From: Aplectana chamaeleonis
Lineage: Eukaryota > Nematoda > Chromadorea > Rhabditida > Cosmocercidae
Reading direction: 5' to 3'
DNA: 64,000 nucleotides
Assembly (NCBI GenBank): GCA_029168955.1
Contig: JAPDOI010000010.1
Span: 407,501-471,500 of the forward strand
Position numbers and translations under genes: made by a program. Below the pieces are notes generated by a model. It ran no database searches, was not told where the DNA came from, and worked only from the letters and a program-made list of their open reading frames with translations. Shown here piece by piece: positions 10,413-22,606 of this stretch. Position 1 is the first letter of the stretch, and each line of letters begins with the position of its first letter.

Positions 10413-11286
10413 GAGGAGAATTTCGCTAGCCAAATACGACTTTTAGCGATGCTACGATGACATTGCCGCAAACCTCTTCAAAGGAGTTTTCGAGCTACTC
10501 AACATGAATCAGTTCGTTCATCCATTTTTCTTGGCTTAACGGTGGGTATACGAAAGCTTGGTCGAAGTCTCAGATTGGGCTCGAAAATTCCTTGAAGAAG
10601 TGGAACGCCAAACACAGATTTGAGGATAACTTCTCAGTACTCGAAATAGTAAGATATGTGCCCAAATTAGTAGGCATTATGCCTACCGCAAGTTACAGTA
10701 ACCCCCAGACTAGCAACAGAAGGATCCTCGGTTCGTGATCAGCGCCCGAGATTACCCCAAAAGGAACTTTTGTGCAGAATTCAGAAACGTTTTTTGAAAA
10801 AATTCCCTAATGAAATTCGAAAACACCTCGGAAAAAAGATTCACATGTGCGTGAAGCTGTAAACACGCCCTTTTTATAATCCCCCGAGGCACTAAGAAAA
10901 TTATGAGCAGGGATCCTACAACACTCTAAAGATGATTTTGCAGAAATTTCAAGAAAGTTATAAGCAAGAAATAGTTCGCAAATGTGGTGCTAATCCTTCT
11001 TTCGTGGCCGTATCTGTGGTTGATTAAACGCGTATTCGTGAACAATTGAAAAACAGTCTTCCCTGAGAATTTTGTTGGTAATAACACAGTTTAAATGTAA
11101 GCAAACGTCTCCTATGGCACACGGCTGATCAATGCACCAAGGGGAAAAGCACGCTTGGCATTGGCGCGGACTAGCCTTTCGGTTCTTGATAGAAGGCAAG
11201 CAGGCGCGCGCTATGGGCCTCTTCTAGCGCCAGCATAACCGCGCTAGTTCTGGCGCGCGCTACCGGGTTTCTTAATGCCGCCCTAG

Positions 11287-11819
11287 GTGTTCACGGGAAA
11301 AATTAACCCGATAGCGAGGTAATACGGTAGTAAGGCTCAGCAGTAAACAATCAGTTGATGAGAACTTATAGATTCATGCTACAGTAGCCTTCAGTAAAAG
11401 CTGCAACCTCACCACCGCCCTTTACAGGGCATCAGACATTATAACTCGGGAGTTTCAGCCCTATTTCAGACTTGTTCTCTGAGTTCAGGTAAGGCTTCTA
11501 CTGCAGAAGCGGACGTTTTTTTCAGTTCTGATCTAGTGGTGGATATGCTTTGGCTGTTTTGATGAGGCTTGATACCCACAGAGGAACTCCTTTAAGTGTT
11601 AGTGACCAGTCCGGATGGAAAGAACATCTCTAGGAACATTTCTGGACGAGGGGTCCGAATATTTCAATTTTAAAACCGGGGAAAATATGCCCTACTGCGC
11701 TGCCTACGATTGCTCTGAACGAAGTAACGGACGCTTCTCCTTCTCATGGTTTTTTTAAAGTCTGAATGCTATGTTTGCGGATTTTGCTAGGTTTAGCAAA
11801 AAATCGTTACCGGGGTTAC
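11287..11819. other. Unassigned stretch with a weak Harbinger-like start
   Basis: No gene. Around 11630-11760 there is a diverged match to the left part of the Harbinger-like family (GGAACATTTCTGGACGAGGG, GTCCGAATAT, TGCCTACGATTGCTCTGAAC). Confidence 0.4.
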
Positions 11820-11823
11820 TTAA

Positions 11824-12240
11824 AGGCAGTGTCCACGATGATTCTCGTTCTCGAACTTTCAGCATGTAACCATAAGCTGGCAGATGCTGGAGGGGATAGG
11901 GTTAAAGAAAGCAGCGGAAAAGGGCCAGCAATCGATAAAAATGGCTCTGAGACTCAACCCACTACGCCTGCTTATCCCGGTCCGCCCCCATTCGGACGAG
12001 CTTGTGGCGCCGCGGACGTTTCCGATGGCGAATCGCCAAGAAACTCCGCCACGCCGAGCCTGATCGACTCGCGCACATTTCGCCATTAGCGCGTTTAGAG
12101 CTTTGAACGCATCTGCAAAAATGAACTGTATTATTAGTATCTCTTGGGCATTCACTGTGAAACTGCAAAGAATTTCGCCCATGGCAGCTGGTCTGAAGAG
12201 GTTTTAAGCTCAAGACGGTCGCTTCCTGTAAATATTGTAC
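11824..12240 (+). mobile_element. TTAA MITE, subfamily A-like, right end unclear
   Basis: TTAA then AGGCAGTGTCCACGATGATTC, with an interior (AAGCTGGCAGATGCTGGAGG) like the copy at 12443. The right end is not clear; the block AAATATTGTACCTACC near 12.23 kb may be the remnant. Frames of 83-107 codons on both strands are repeat sequence. Confidence 0.55.
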
Positions 12241-12442
12241 CTACCAAAACGCACATTTATCTTTCGAAAACCACGAAGCGGATCTCATATCCGTGTTTAG
12301 CTCACAAAATAACCTCTAGACAAATTTTGACAAAGAAAGCACATTTTGTGATTTGTTTCGCAGAGTAATGGGCGCTTTCCATTGGTGCCGATTGTTGTTT
12401 GAGCGTTTACTTATATCAATTGGCGGTTCTTAAAGAGTTTAA

Positions 12443-12889
12443 AGGCAGTGTTCACGATAAATCTCGTTCGCGAGGTCTCGGTGTTAAACACAAAGTTGGC
12501 AGGTGCTGTAGAGGATAGGGTCGAAGAAAGTAACGAAAACTGGCCAGAAATAAGTACAAACGGCTTTGAAAGCTCTGCCAGTGCGCCTACCTATCCCGGT
12601 CCGCCCCCCAATCGGACGAGCTTGTGGCGCCGCACACGTTTCGATGGCAAATCGCCAAGCAAATCTGCCGCAGTCAGCATTATCGAATCGCGCAGACTTC
12701 GCGATTAGCGCGCGCTTCCCGAAACCAGCAGGGCCCATGATTCTCGTCCACGCCCTCAATTTAGAAACCTTTATTTTGACTTATTCTGGATGTTTTTCTT
12801 CCCTGTTTCTTCACTATTAGTTACCTCACGACCAAACAATCCCATTTTTGAGTCGAACTCGAGTGCAATATTTATCGTGAACACTGCCT
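12443..12889 (+). mobile_element. TTAA-flanked MITE, subfamily A
   Basis: A 447-bp copy flanked by TTAA (12439-12442) and TCAA (12890-12893). The ends are AGGCAGTGTTCACGATAAAT and its inverted partner ATTTATCGTGAACACTGCCT. It is the best-preserved subfamily A copy and is the reverse of 5703-6132. Confidence 0.8.
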
Positions 12890-13186
12890 TCAAGAGCAGA
12901 GTTCACGCTAAACGAAATGCTAGGATTCTTTGCCATAACGATTACTTGGTCCCCGGCCGGAGCTAGGATTACAACGAAATTGAGAAAAAACCGCCAGAAG
13001 TATGTATGTACATGAAAAGCTGCACTCTCCACCCGCCACTTCACTCCAACTAGGGCAACTTTTACTTACATCCCAGTGTTTTGAAAAACCATGTACTGCA
13101 TGCTGTAGTTATAGTCCTGTGTGTCAAAAATCTGTGTTCAAAAGTTTCTAAATCTTTCGATAAATTTTTTAATCTAAAACCCTAAC

Positions 13187-14262
13187 AAGGGAATCACAAT
13201 AAGTCATAGTGATCATCCCGAATGAAATGTACTTTTCTATGACCATTTTCGGTCGAAAAGTCCGAATATCGCATCGCAGCTGCTAGGCACAAAAAAATTA
13301 TAGGCATTTTTTCTCTGATTTTCGTAGCTATTGTGCCCTTCAGAAAGCGCATTATTTTTACGAAAATCCGGAAACGGACCTTATAATCGTGTTCAGCGCT
13401 CAAAACTACCCCACAAAACAAAGCTAGGTTGAAGGAACATTTTCCAAACTTTGCACAGACTGGCAGCGTTCTGGACTTGTACGGATTTTCGGTGGGGGCT
13501 GAGGGCCAGAGGGCTCTCGAAGCGTTTTTGAAAACTTCTCCAGATTTGACTAAAAACTCGCTCTGGCGGGTAATTTGGGGTGCTGATCACGAATCTGAGG
13601 TTCATTTATCGATTTCCCGAAGTTTTCGACTGTATTCGTTCACAGATTCTCATCGGGGGAAAATTTGATAGCAAATCGCAACTTTTGACGATTTCCGGAG
13701 TGCAGGTATAGGATTAAGCACAAATTATTTCTCCAGGGGTTATTTGGAGAGCTGAACACGAATCTAATGTCGGTTTATCGATTTTTGGCAGCTTACGGTA
13801 GATTACGGTGGGTATACGGTAGCTTGGTCAAAGTCTAAGATTTGTCTCAAAGTTTCTATGTGGGGGTTATTTGGGGTACTGAAAACGAATTCGATGTTCA
13901 TTTGTCGATTATCGGAACATTGAGGTAGGTTTTGCCTCCTAAATGGCATGTTACCTACCGTATGCTACAGCAAACCCTGAAATTTGGGCAAGCAACCCCC
14001 CAGATTCGTGTTCAGCGCCCCAGATTACCCCTACATACATGTTTTTAGCGAAATCCGGAGAACGATTTGAAAACACTCCAAAAATTCCATGGGGAAGCTG
14101 CCCTCGCCTTGCCGCGAAGCTTTAAAAAACGCCCATAACTTTTTTCAGAGTGGGTCTAGGCAGCTGCGATGGGCATATTCGAACTTTTTGTCCGAAAATG
14201 GTTCTAGAAAAGTACATTTCATTTGAAATGGTCACTATGAGTTATTGTGGTTCACTCATAAG
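13187..14262 (+). mobile_element. Harbinger-like element, near-complete copy
   Basis: Left end ACAAGGGAATCACAATAAGT, right end complement GAGTTATTGTGGTTCACTCA. The interior carries the modules in the usual order, including AGTTTCTATGTGGGGGTTAT at 13850, which is the empty site for the hairpin MITE inserted in the 49.5-kb copy. It has no coding sequence. The right end directly abuts another inverted-repeat element. Confidence 0.75.
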
Positions 14263-14265
14263 AGA

Positions 14266-14815
14266 TTTGCAGGAGATTCCCAAAAGTACAGTACCGAGCA
14301 TATTTTTTGCAGAAGAAGCGTTTTGCGGCGTTTTTTTTTTGCGCTCACAAAGCGCCGCATCGCCAGAACTCACTTCAGAGCTGACGAAATGAGTTTTTTT
14401 TTCAGATAGTTTTCGTGCTCCCCTCAGTAAGGCGAATGTAATGGTTTGTGTAGAAAGCCCTTTCAGCTCCGGCATTTTGTTGAAAATGTGTATTTCCTTC
14501 TAAAATTCACATCGACCACAGGTCAAAACATGGCAGATTTCTGCTATCATGACCGTCTGATCAGTTCATAATGAAGGGTTTAGAGGGGCAAATATGCAAA
14601 TTTCGAAAAACTTCCGCAGTGAAATCTATCCGTTTGAAACATTATCGTATAGGACTAAATGAAAGCGATCCAGAAATGATTTCAGAATTGAAATTGGACC
14701 ACTTTGAAGCAAGTTATGTCGTTGCGGCGCTTTGTGAGCGCGAAAAAACGCCACAAAACGCTTTTTTTGCAAAAAATTTGCTCGGTACTGTAGGCATTTC
14801 CTGTGCGAAGAGAAA
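14266..14815. mobile_element. Inverted-repeat element with GCGGCG/GCGCTCACAAAGCGCC arms
   Basis: The left arm (GGAGATTCCCAAAAGTACAGTACC..., then AAGCGTTTTGCGGCG and GCGCTCACAAAGCGCCGCA) is matched inverted on the right (TGCGGCGCTTTGTGAGCGCG, AAACGCTTTTTTTGCAAAAA, TGCTCGGTACTGTAGGCATT). The arms are about 120 bp. A related fragment lies near 20.51-20.58 kb. No coding sequence recognised; a 106-codon frame spans the right arm. Confidence 0.65.
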
Positions 14816-14979
14816 AGGGGTACGAGAATGGAAATTTGCAGGGATTAAGCTCAAAACTTTTTCCAGGGGTTGTTTTAGGTGCCGATTATGAATCTGAGGT
14901 TCATTTGTCGATTTTTGGAGATTTCGACTGATTTGGTCCAAACTTTACTGGCAAAATATGATTTTTGTCAATTTCTTAA

Positions 14980-15529
14980 AGGCAGTGGTTACAATTGAAG
15001 ACGCCATCGAAAAAACTACAGAAACCAGCTTAGATCAATAACAGCTGAAAAACTATGAAGGTAGCGCAGTGAAAAACGGGCCACAATTAGAGTTTTTAGG
15101 GCCTAAAAAAGCCAGCTCGTGCACACGTGCACAGCGCCGACCAAAAAGATCGCAGTCTCATGCCGAACAGTCAAAAATCATCGACATTCAGAGTAAGAAA
15201 TGAATGCAAATTTACCTAATAGAAACAGTTGAGCAATGAAAGAAAGCACTTCAGTTAAAATTTCTGACTAGATGTGTACATAAATTCGAAGGTTCATTGA
15301 TTGAAACTCAATTTCAGGCCAGATGATGTTCTTGATATAAGAGGTCATCGATGCCGATGATGTGGAGTGGGCTCGTCCACCATCAAAAGACAAGAAAGTT
15401 CAGGCTTGAAATTTGGCCCGAATTAGTGGTTTTTTTCGCGATTTTTTCTTTTAGGTTCTACTTCTCGAGACCCAGAAAAGGGTTTAGAGAGAAAAAGACG
15501 ACAAGCATATTTGTTCGCGACCACTGCCC
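14980..15529. mobile_element. TTAA-flanked MITE, subfamily E
   Basis: A 550-bp element flanked by TTAA at 14976-14979 and 15530-15533. The ends AGGCAGTGGTTACAA and, inverted, GGGCAGTGGTCGCGAACAAA are similar over about 15 bp. The interior is unlike subfamilies A-D. Confidence 0.7.
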
Positions 15530-15539
15530 TTAAATGCTA

Positions 15540-16125
15540 CGATGAATTTGACCCAATAGGGGTTATCCTGGCTGCTTGACACAAATCTGAGGTTCATTTG
15601 TAAATTTTTCTTGAATTATGGCTCGTTACGGTGGATCGTATGGTAGCTTGACCGAGGCCCCTGATTCGGCTCAAAATTCCTCTCTGGGCGCTATTTGGGA
15701 CGCCAAACACGAATCGCTCGTTCATTTGTCGATTTCGAAGAATTAAGGTGGGTTATGTCAGTTAAAATTCATTGTGCCTACCGTTACCAACAGTAACCCT
15801 GAGTACAAACGACAGACCCTAGATTCGTGTTCACAGCCCTAAATAACCCCCATTGGAAAGCTTTTTCAGAAAACCCCAGAAATTTCCTGATTCCCCTACC
15901 TTTTCGCAATGCAATGAAAATGTCCTTTCTAGGAATCCCCGGAGGCATTTGGATCATTTATGAGCTGTCACAAATCTTCAACAACGGAAACGTGGTTTTC
16001 CAAATCGCAAGGGCGCGAGTAAAACAGTCCCTGGTCACAGGAACTGTTTGTCGTGATAGGGAAATCTTCCGTGGACCCTTTCCTTGAAATTTTCCACTCT
16101 TCGTGGCCAGGTCGTTTCTGAGGAT
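15540..16125 (+). repeat. Harbinger-like repeat, subfamily 2 fragment
   Basis: Family modules are present (GGTTATCCTGGCTGCTTGAC, TACGGTGGATCGTATGGTAG, GATTCGTGTTCACAGCCCTA). The 3' part, with CCAAATCGCAAGGGCGCGAG, matches the region following the Tc3-bearing copy near 61.28 kb, defining a second subfamily. Confidence 0.55.
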
Positions 16126-16590
16126 CCTAACTTGTACTGTTTTGCAGAATATATCCTGACAATCTCGGTTCACCCCATTATTTAGCGATCACAACCCATA
16201 ACACATCAAAATGGGCTTTGAAAATAGAAGCTGCATACTTCGGGATTTTTGAACGAGTTTGTCTTCAAAAGTTCAGTGTTTTTTGTGGTCTATCGGTTTA
16301 TTATCACAACCTCGTGGAGCTGCATATAATGACAAATCCGGGTACGGGTTTTGGCGCGTGCACTGAGGGTACACAAACATAAGAAAAGTTTTTCGGCTTT
16401 TAAATGATAGGTATCTGTAAGCCAGATGCTTGAAGAGTTTAGAAGCCTAAAATCGCTTATAATTGCGTATCTTGCAGATGTTTGGTGGTTCTGAGAGGAA
16501 TAAAAGAAACCGTTGGTCAAAAAAACCGAAAACGGTTGAAAACAGTTATAATCCTTGAGTCTCTCATCTTTAGCGAGGCAAGAATCTAAC

Positions 16591-18733
16591 AAGGGAACTA
16601 CTATCAGTCAGTCAGGTCATTCGAAATGAAATTTACTTCTATAGAACTGTTTTCAGAAGTAGAGTCCGGTTCCCCCTTCTCAGCTGCCAAAATCCATTCT
16701 AAAAAAAGTTATGGACCTTTTTCGTCATGGCTTTTGAACACAATGCACCTTCCAAAATTCGCAATACTCTCAAGAATCGGGACAGGGGCTGTGTACACAC
16801 CGAGGAATGAGTTATCCCGTTTTCGCAGTTCGAAACGTCACGCCACTCAACGCGAGCGAAGTGGTCCCGAGTGGAATTAGAGCCGCGAAAGGCGGGGCAA
16901 CTCCTCTCTCGGTGTGTAGACAGCCCCCGTCCCCAAAAATCTGGAAACGAACCCCATGATCGTTTTCAGCTCTAAAAATAATCCCCCGGGAGGAAGTTCG
17001 GGCGATCGGTCATTCTTCAAACTTGGCACAGAGTAATAGCGTTTTGAGGTTGTACGGATTGTTGGTTGAGCGTTTGCTTATACCAATTAGGGAGTTCTAG
17101 AAGCGTTTGAAAAAAATGTTACAGTTTCGACTTAAACCTTACGAAGGGAGATTATTTGGTTGGCTGATCACGAATCTGACAAGGGAGCTACTATTAGTTA
17201 ACCTGGCCATCCCATGTACTTCTCTAGAACCGTTTCTGACGTCGAATCCGGTTATGGTCTTTGCAGCTGCCTTAAACTAAAACCAATCTGGAAAAAGTCA
17301 CACGCGTTGTTTCGAAGGAATTTCGTACCTATTGTACCCTCCAGAACAGGCATTAGTTTTTGGAAAATCCGGAAACGGACCTCATAATTGTGCTCAGCCA
17401 TCAAAACAACCCCCCTGAGCAAATACAGAGTGAAGGCCTATTTTTCAAACTTTGCTCAGACTGATGGCGTTTTGGTCTTGAACGGATTTCGGTAGGGCTT
17501 TCATTTATTCCAATTACAATGCTCTAAAAGCGGTTTATAAAAATTTTCTAGACTTGACTTAGAATCCTTCTAGGTGGGTTATTTGGGGCGCTGATCACGA
17601 TTCTGGGGTTTATTTGTCGATATTGCAAAATTTTCGATTTTATTCGTTCGAAGCTTCCCATGGGGGGGGGGGGGAATTTGATGGCAAATCGCGACTTTTG
17701 ACGATTTCCGGAGTGCTACGATAGAACTTTCTCAAATTGTTCCTTTGCTGGGGTTATTTGCAGTGCTGAACACGAATATGAGGTCCGTTTAACGATTTTT
17801 CCCCAGATTGCGGTAGATTACGGTGGGCAAACGGTAGTTTGGTTGAAGTGTCAGATTTGGCTCAGAAATTGTATGCGGGGGTTATTCGGGGTGGCGAATA
17901 CGAATTTCATGTTCATTTGTCGATTTTTGAAACACTAAGGTAGGTTTGGCCCCTAAATGGCACGGTGTCCACCGTAAACAAGTCAAGTAGACCTCACAAT
18001 CGTGTTCAGCACCTCAGATTACCTCTACAAATAGGGTTTGTGCCAAATTGAAAATTGCTTTTGAAAACACCCGAGAAATTTCATGGGGGGGGCGGCACGC
18101 TTTGAAAAACGCGTATAACTTTTTTCAGAGTGGTTTTAGGCAGTTGCAAAGACAACAATCGTATTCTACATCCAAAACGGTGCTAGAAAAGTACATTTCA
18201 TCCCGAATGGCCGGACTGACCATAAATGGTTCCCTTGTGAGGTTTATTTGTCGGTTTTTCGAAGGTTTAGACTCTCTTCGTTCAAAGCTTCCCATCAAGG
18301 GGAAATTTTAAGGCCAAAACGCGGTTTTCGACGGCCTCCGAAATGCTGCGGTATATATGGCTCAAAATCTTTCTCTGGGAGTTATTTGGAGCGCTCAACA
18401 CGAATCTGAGATGCCTACTTCGATTTCTCACATATTACGGTGGATCGGTGGTTATACGGTAGTTCGGACCGAATCCTCAGATTTGTCTCAGAATTTCTAT
18501 GCGGCGTGTATTCAGGTTACTGAGCATGAATTTGATGCTCATTCGTCGATTTTCGGATAATTAGGATAGGCTCTTGAAAACGCCTATACCTTTTTTCAGA
18601 GTGGTTTTAGGCAGCTGCGGAGTGCATACTCGAATTCTACGTCCAGAACGCTCCCAAAGGAGTACATTTTATCCAAAATATCCACACTGACTAAAAGTAG
18701 ATCCCTTGTAACTGTTCCGCTTTGTTTCAATTA
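16591..18733 (+). repeat. Cluster of overlapping Harbinger-like copies
   Basis: At least two left ends (16591 and 17178, both ACAAGGGAxCTACTAT) and two right ends (about 18232 and 18714, xxTCCCTTGT). One copy has been joined to, or inserted into, another. The interior modules recur many times. A run of G residues lies at about 17662-17673. No coding sequence. Confidence 0.65.
16789..16933 (+). mobile_element. Short MITE, GGGACAGGGGC ends, 8-bp duplication (hAT-like)
   Basis: A 145-bp element beginning GGGACAGGGGCTGTGTACAC and ending with the inverted GACAGCCCCCGTCCC. It sits inside a Harbinger-like copy. The flanks CAAGAATC and CAAAAATC look like an 8-bp target duplication with one change, which fits the hAT class. 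A second copy in the opposite orientation lies at 32974-33129. Confidence 0.65.
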
Positions 18734-20800
18734 TAACGCAAGCTTTTAAAGATACCGCACTAGCAGAAAACTGCAGTAACGGCCATCTCTTTTACGTTCT
18801 AGGCTAAAAAAAAACCAAGAAATAAATTTTTGAGCTTTCTTCTCCATAGCGCTGATCCACGTCGTCAATTTCTGAGCCCAAAGAGGTAGTTGGAACCATA
18901 TTCAAGAACTCGTGCTTTTGGAGAATCATGGCTCGCACATGAACAAGGTACGCATGTAGCCGAAGAGCTCCCTCCAAACAATTCCCGAAAGGACCATTTT
19001 GAGCAGAGCCGAGATTAAGGGGCAGAAATAACGTTTTTTTTTGCGTTTCTCGCCGGGGTTGTGGACGTCCTTACCGGCAATTCGCCAAAGACATCCGCTC
19101 CACCCATTTTGATCAATGTCAGGGGCAATCGTTGCCTTTTCCACAGATGGCTGGCTGCGCGCTCCATCCTCGTCCTCTTCTTCCTTCGTTTTTGATTCAC
19201 TGTGTTTTTGGGGTTGGTTTTGTGAAATCCAATTATTCTTTTGTTTGTTTCGTGACTCCAGATCGACTTCAATGTCGCGAAGAACAGCTGACTTGGAGAG
19301 TGTGATAAGTCGTCCGAAATCAACTCTTCGCGCAAAACTCGTCCACACTGAAAATCATTGCAATAATTACGAACCCATTTTCAAGCTTTCTTTCTCGTTT
19401 TTTTTCTTCATTTCTGTTACGGACAAGCTCTCAGTACCCTATTTTCAGTTGAAACACGGAGACGGTTTTTATTGTGAATACTTCCTTCAAGAGCGCATTT
19501 GGTGCCCGCGTTGAAATAGTCTTCCAAGCTTTTCAGTTTTCGCACAACATTCAAATTCGAAGAGTCGGGCAACCCACTCACAGCTCTTTTCGGGCCACCA
19601 TAACTTTTTCGGCGTGATTTTCAGACACCAAAACTTGTGAGTGACCTCGGCCAGGCTTATTTGTTCAAACAAAAAAAAGAATGTGATTCGAAGCAAACAT
19701 AGTGCTTTTGAAGGCAAGGTCCGGTAAAATTTCGATACTACCGAAATTCGGGTTGGTTAGATTGGGCTGGCCTAGCTGAACATCGTCTGAACGTTTCACA
19801 GACTATTAGCCCTCACTTTCGAAAAAAAAACCAGCCTTGGAGTCATGGATTACCAGAATGCCGATAATTACACGACAGTTTTGATGAGAACCTGGAAGAT
19901 GGCTAAAACATGAACCATGGACACTTTTTTCTGACACGGTGGTTCAATGAAATGGCTGGAGTAGCTCTATGAAGACCGTTTTCCACGCGGTTTTCGCACC
20001 TTTTTTGTGACTATGTACCCGTACCCGATTCCGCCGGAACTTTCGAAATTGAAGTTGTGCCCAAACCCCGCCTTTAGAGGGAGTATTCACGACAAAGACC
20101 CCTCCAGTGTTTCTGGCGGACAACCTGAGTGTAGGTGACTATCGTATGAACCTTACCGAAAAATTGCGGAAATCGCCTCTGAAGCCAAAAATCAGGAGAA
20201 CGTAAGCCAGCAAATGTTGGTGGGGAGGGGCGTGTTGGTGTCCACATTCGGATAATGGTTGACTCTAACAGGCCCTTTGATATCAGGAAACTTTCCCCAG
20301 TATTAAGTGCATGTTACAGTATTTCAGTAGCCAATGGCGAACGACGGCTGCAAAGAATGGCTTTCTAGTGGAACTCTCACTGAAACATCGTTCATACCAT
20401 TGGCATTTTTGGACATAAAAAATCCTCAACACTCTATTGTATTAGTTTCTCTGGAAGGAATGGAGAAAACGTTCTCGAGAAAAATTTCCGCCTCTTTTCA
20501 ATCTACAATGGTGATGCGGCGCTTTGTAAGCGAAACAAAAAACCCCTAAATGCCGTTTCCTATGAGAAAATGCGCGATCTCGAAGTAAACTTCGCAAGTT
20601 GTGGATCACAGTTGGGTACAATACCGCTTATATCATTTGTATTTTGTAGAAAGAAACGTATGAAAAAAAACCTCCGCTAAGCCCTCTGTGAAAGATCTTT
20701 TCGAAAGTTTCCTTGCGGGAATCTAAACAGAGGTTTGGAGTCAGCATGAAGAGCTCATTCTTGAGGTATAGTGCACGTCTTACTCTTGAATAAGGAATAT
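18734..20800. other. Mostly unassigned; one probable TTAA-MITE end
   Basis: No gene is recognised. Frames of 106-140 codons on both strands at 18.9-19.5 kb overlap each other and show no domain. Near 19472-19498 is a TTAA-MITE-like right end (read inward, GGAAGTATTCACAATAAA), and near 20.07 kb a left-end-like GGGAGTATTCACGACAAAGA, so old MITEs probably make up part of this stretch. Confidence 0.4.
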
Positions 20801-20802
20801 AC

Positions 20803-21255
20803 AATACCGCTTGTGAGATGTGGTCAGAAAGCGGACAAGGACGTGTTTTGGGTCTCTTTCGTCCATTTTGAATTACTTGCTTCGAACTTAACGTTAGGCG
20901 TAACTATGATGGGCTACCCAATGGTAAAGCCGCTGTTGGGTTCGCGGACAACACCAAAAAAAAATCGGCAATCAGCCAGGTTTCAAATTGCGGTACCGTG
21001 GTGAATGCACAGAAGCTAGAAACGCGACCCTTGTCCAAGGTACTCTAACTTTAGACCTAGCCGATTACGAGACCTCTAAAACTCTCAACGAAACCTGCGT
21101 AAAAGTTGCACATCTCACTGGGTAGCCCTCAACGCCAGGGTCATAATAAATTACCATAGTTTCGCTCAGAGTTGAGCTTGTTATTGAATAAGAACGAAAA
21201 CAGCGCGAAACTGCGTCCTTTTGCGCATTCTGACTAAAATCTACGAGCGGTATTG
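20803..21255. mobile_element. Family H element with ATACAATACCGCT inverted ends
   Basis: The left end ATACAATACCGCTTGTGAG and the right end CTACGAGCGGTATTGTAT form an inverted repeat of about 18 bp around a 450-bp interior. The interior (TGGTCAGAAAGCGGACAAGG, TTACTTGCTTCGAACTTAAC, GCGACCCTTG) aligns with the sequences from 1.92 kb and 45.18 kb. Confidence 0.55.
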
Positions 21256-21659
21256 TATCCTCTGTTTTGGAGCCGAATTTAAATAGTTTCTTTGCGTGCT
21301 TGTGCGGAGCGAGAACGAGACAGCGAGAAATCGTTTGAGAGAAGGAGAGGTAGGTAAGCTAGCACACTCAAGCGATCATCCGAAATAGATTTCGCTACAG
21401 AATAGAAGACGTGACTTTGGATATAGTCTTTGTAACTTGTCATTCCTCGAGAACGAGTTTTCAGCGCTGATTCCAACTACCTTTCTGCATTTCCAGAAAT
21501 CAGGCCCATTTTGAACAGCGTCACGGCAAGAAAGTACAAAAATAAAGTTTTTTAATCGCGTTTATCCGCCTTAAACTCAAAATGCATGACCGTGACTGTA
21601 GTCAGCAAAGCTACGCCTCCTGCAGGGAACACGGACAAGTGAAGTGTTTAGAGCCTTGA

Positions 21660-22131
21660 AAGCAGTGTTCACGATAAAAAAATGTGTTTCAGTTTCCACT
21701 AGGAATGGAGGGGCCCACTGTAAAGTTGAGGTCGAAAGAACGCATGAAAACGAGCCGGGGGGACCCCTGAAAGAGCCCGTAGTTGCCACTTTGAGCGCAA
21801 GGCAAACCCCAGAAGCGCAACGCGCGCACTCCGACGTGAACAGAAGAAACTTCGAGATTGTGAGATGAGCGATGGTTCTCAATCATTAGCCCCGTTCTTC
21901 CCTTGATTTTCAACTTCTCTCTTTGCTCAGGTCATCTCGCATACATCGGTTGCAAATTACGGAAGTGACAAGCCTCGAACAACACGTCCACCATGCTTGC
22001 TAGCTCAATTTTTGAGGGACCAAAACCCAGAAGGTCTTGTACGATTCTAGAGACATCATTGGAATCAGCATGGGACCATTTTCAAGATATGCGGAGAAAC
22101 AGAAAAACGATTTTCGTCGTGAACACTGCCT
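21660..22131 (+). mobile_element. TTAA-type MITE, subfamily C, first of a joined pair
   Basis: Starts AAGCAGTGTTCACGATAAAA after TTGA and ends ...CGTGAACACTGCCT before CTAA. Interior TTTCCACTAGGAATGGAGGG and CATGAAAACGAGCC. The minus-strand copy at 28361-28834 is the same subfamily. Its right-hand CTAA is also the left flank of the next element. Confidence 0.7.
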
Positions 22132-22135
22132 CTAA

Positions 22136-22602
22136 AGGCACAGTTAAACCTCAGAATCTTCGCTGTGCTTCTCTGGTTGCCTAGAAAACGCTCCCACGCT
22201 GATTTCAATGATACCTATGGAGCCGTACAAAACCCACTGAGAACGGAGTTACGGCCCCTCAGAAATTTCCAGAATAGAGGTGCAAAAGCATAGTGGACGA
22301 GGTGTGCGAGGCTTGTGAATTCCATCATTCCATCATTCACAAATGATGTGTGGGAGTGCCCCAACGCCGAAAACGAGGTTCAGAACGATGGGAAGAACGG
22401 GGTTACTGTCCAAAAATTATTGCTCATCTTACCACTGTTGGGATCGAAGGTCCTCAAAGAAGACCCGCCAAAGTGGCTTCTCAATATATCTCCCTTACTC
22501 GAAGGATTTGAGAGCTCGCACTCGGCAGGTGTTAGATAGGATGGGTCTGCTCCACATTGATGTGCATATTTAGGAATTTGTTCCTGAGGTTGAATTGTGC
22601 AT
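22136..22602 (-). mobile_element. TTAA-type MITE, second of a joined pair
   Basis: Begins AGGCACAGTTAAACCTCAG straight after the CTAA shared with the preceding element and ends with GAATTGTGCAT before TTAA (22603-22606). Read in reverse it resembles the elements at 27.45-28.36 kb. Confidence 0.55.
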
Positions 22603-22606
22603 TTAA

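Larger units (their letters stand above)
8669..11286. mobile_element. Composite element with GGGGCGGCATTAAGAA inverted ends
   Basis: The left end CAGGGGCGGCATTAAGAATC and the inverted right end TAGGGCGGCATTAAGAAACC (about 11251-11285) share a core of 13 identical bases and continue similar for about 30 bp into GGTAGCGCG sequence. Subterminal regions on both sides are rich in GCGCGCTA words. The interior holds a 20-bp minisatellite and a Harbinger-like copy. No transposase is seen and I could not find a target duplication, so the boundaries are probable rather than proven. Confidence 0.5.

Noticed and set aside
18926..19514. 140- and 132-codon frames on opposite strands
   Set aside because: They overlap, lack domains and run into a MITE-like terminus near 19.48 kb.
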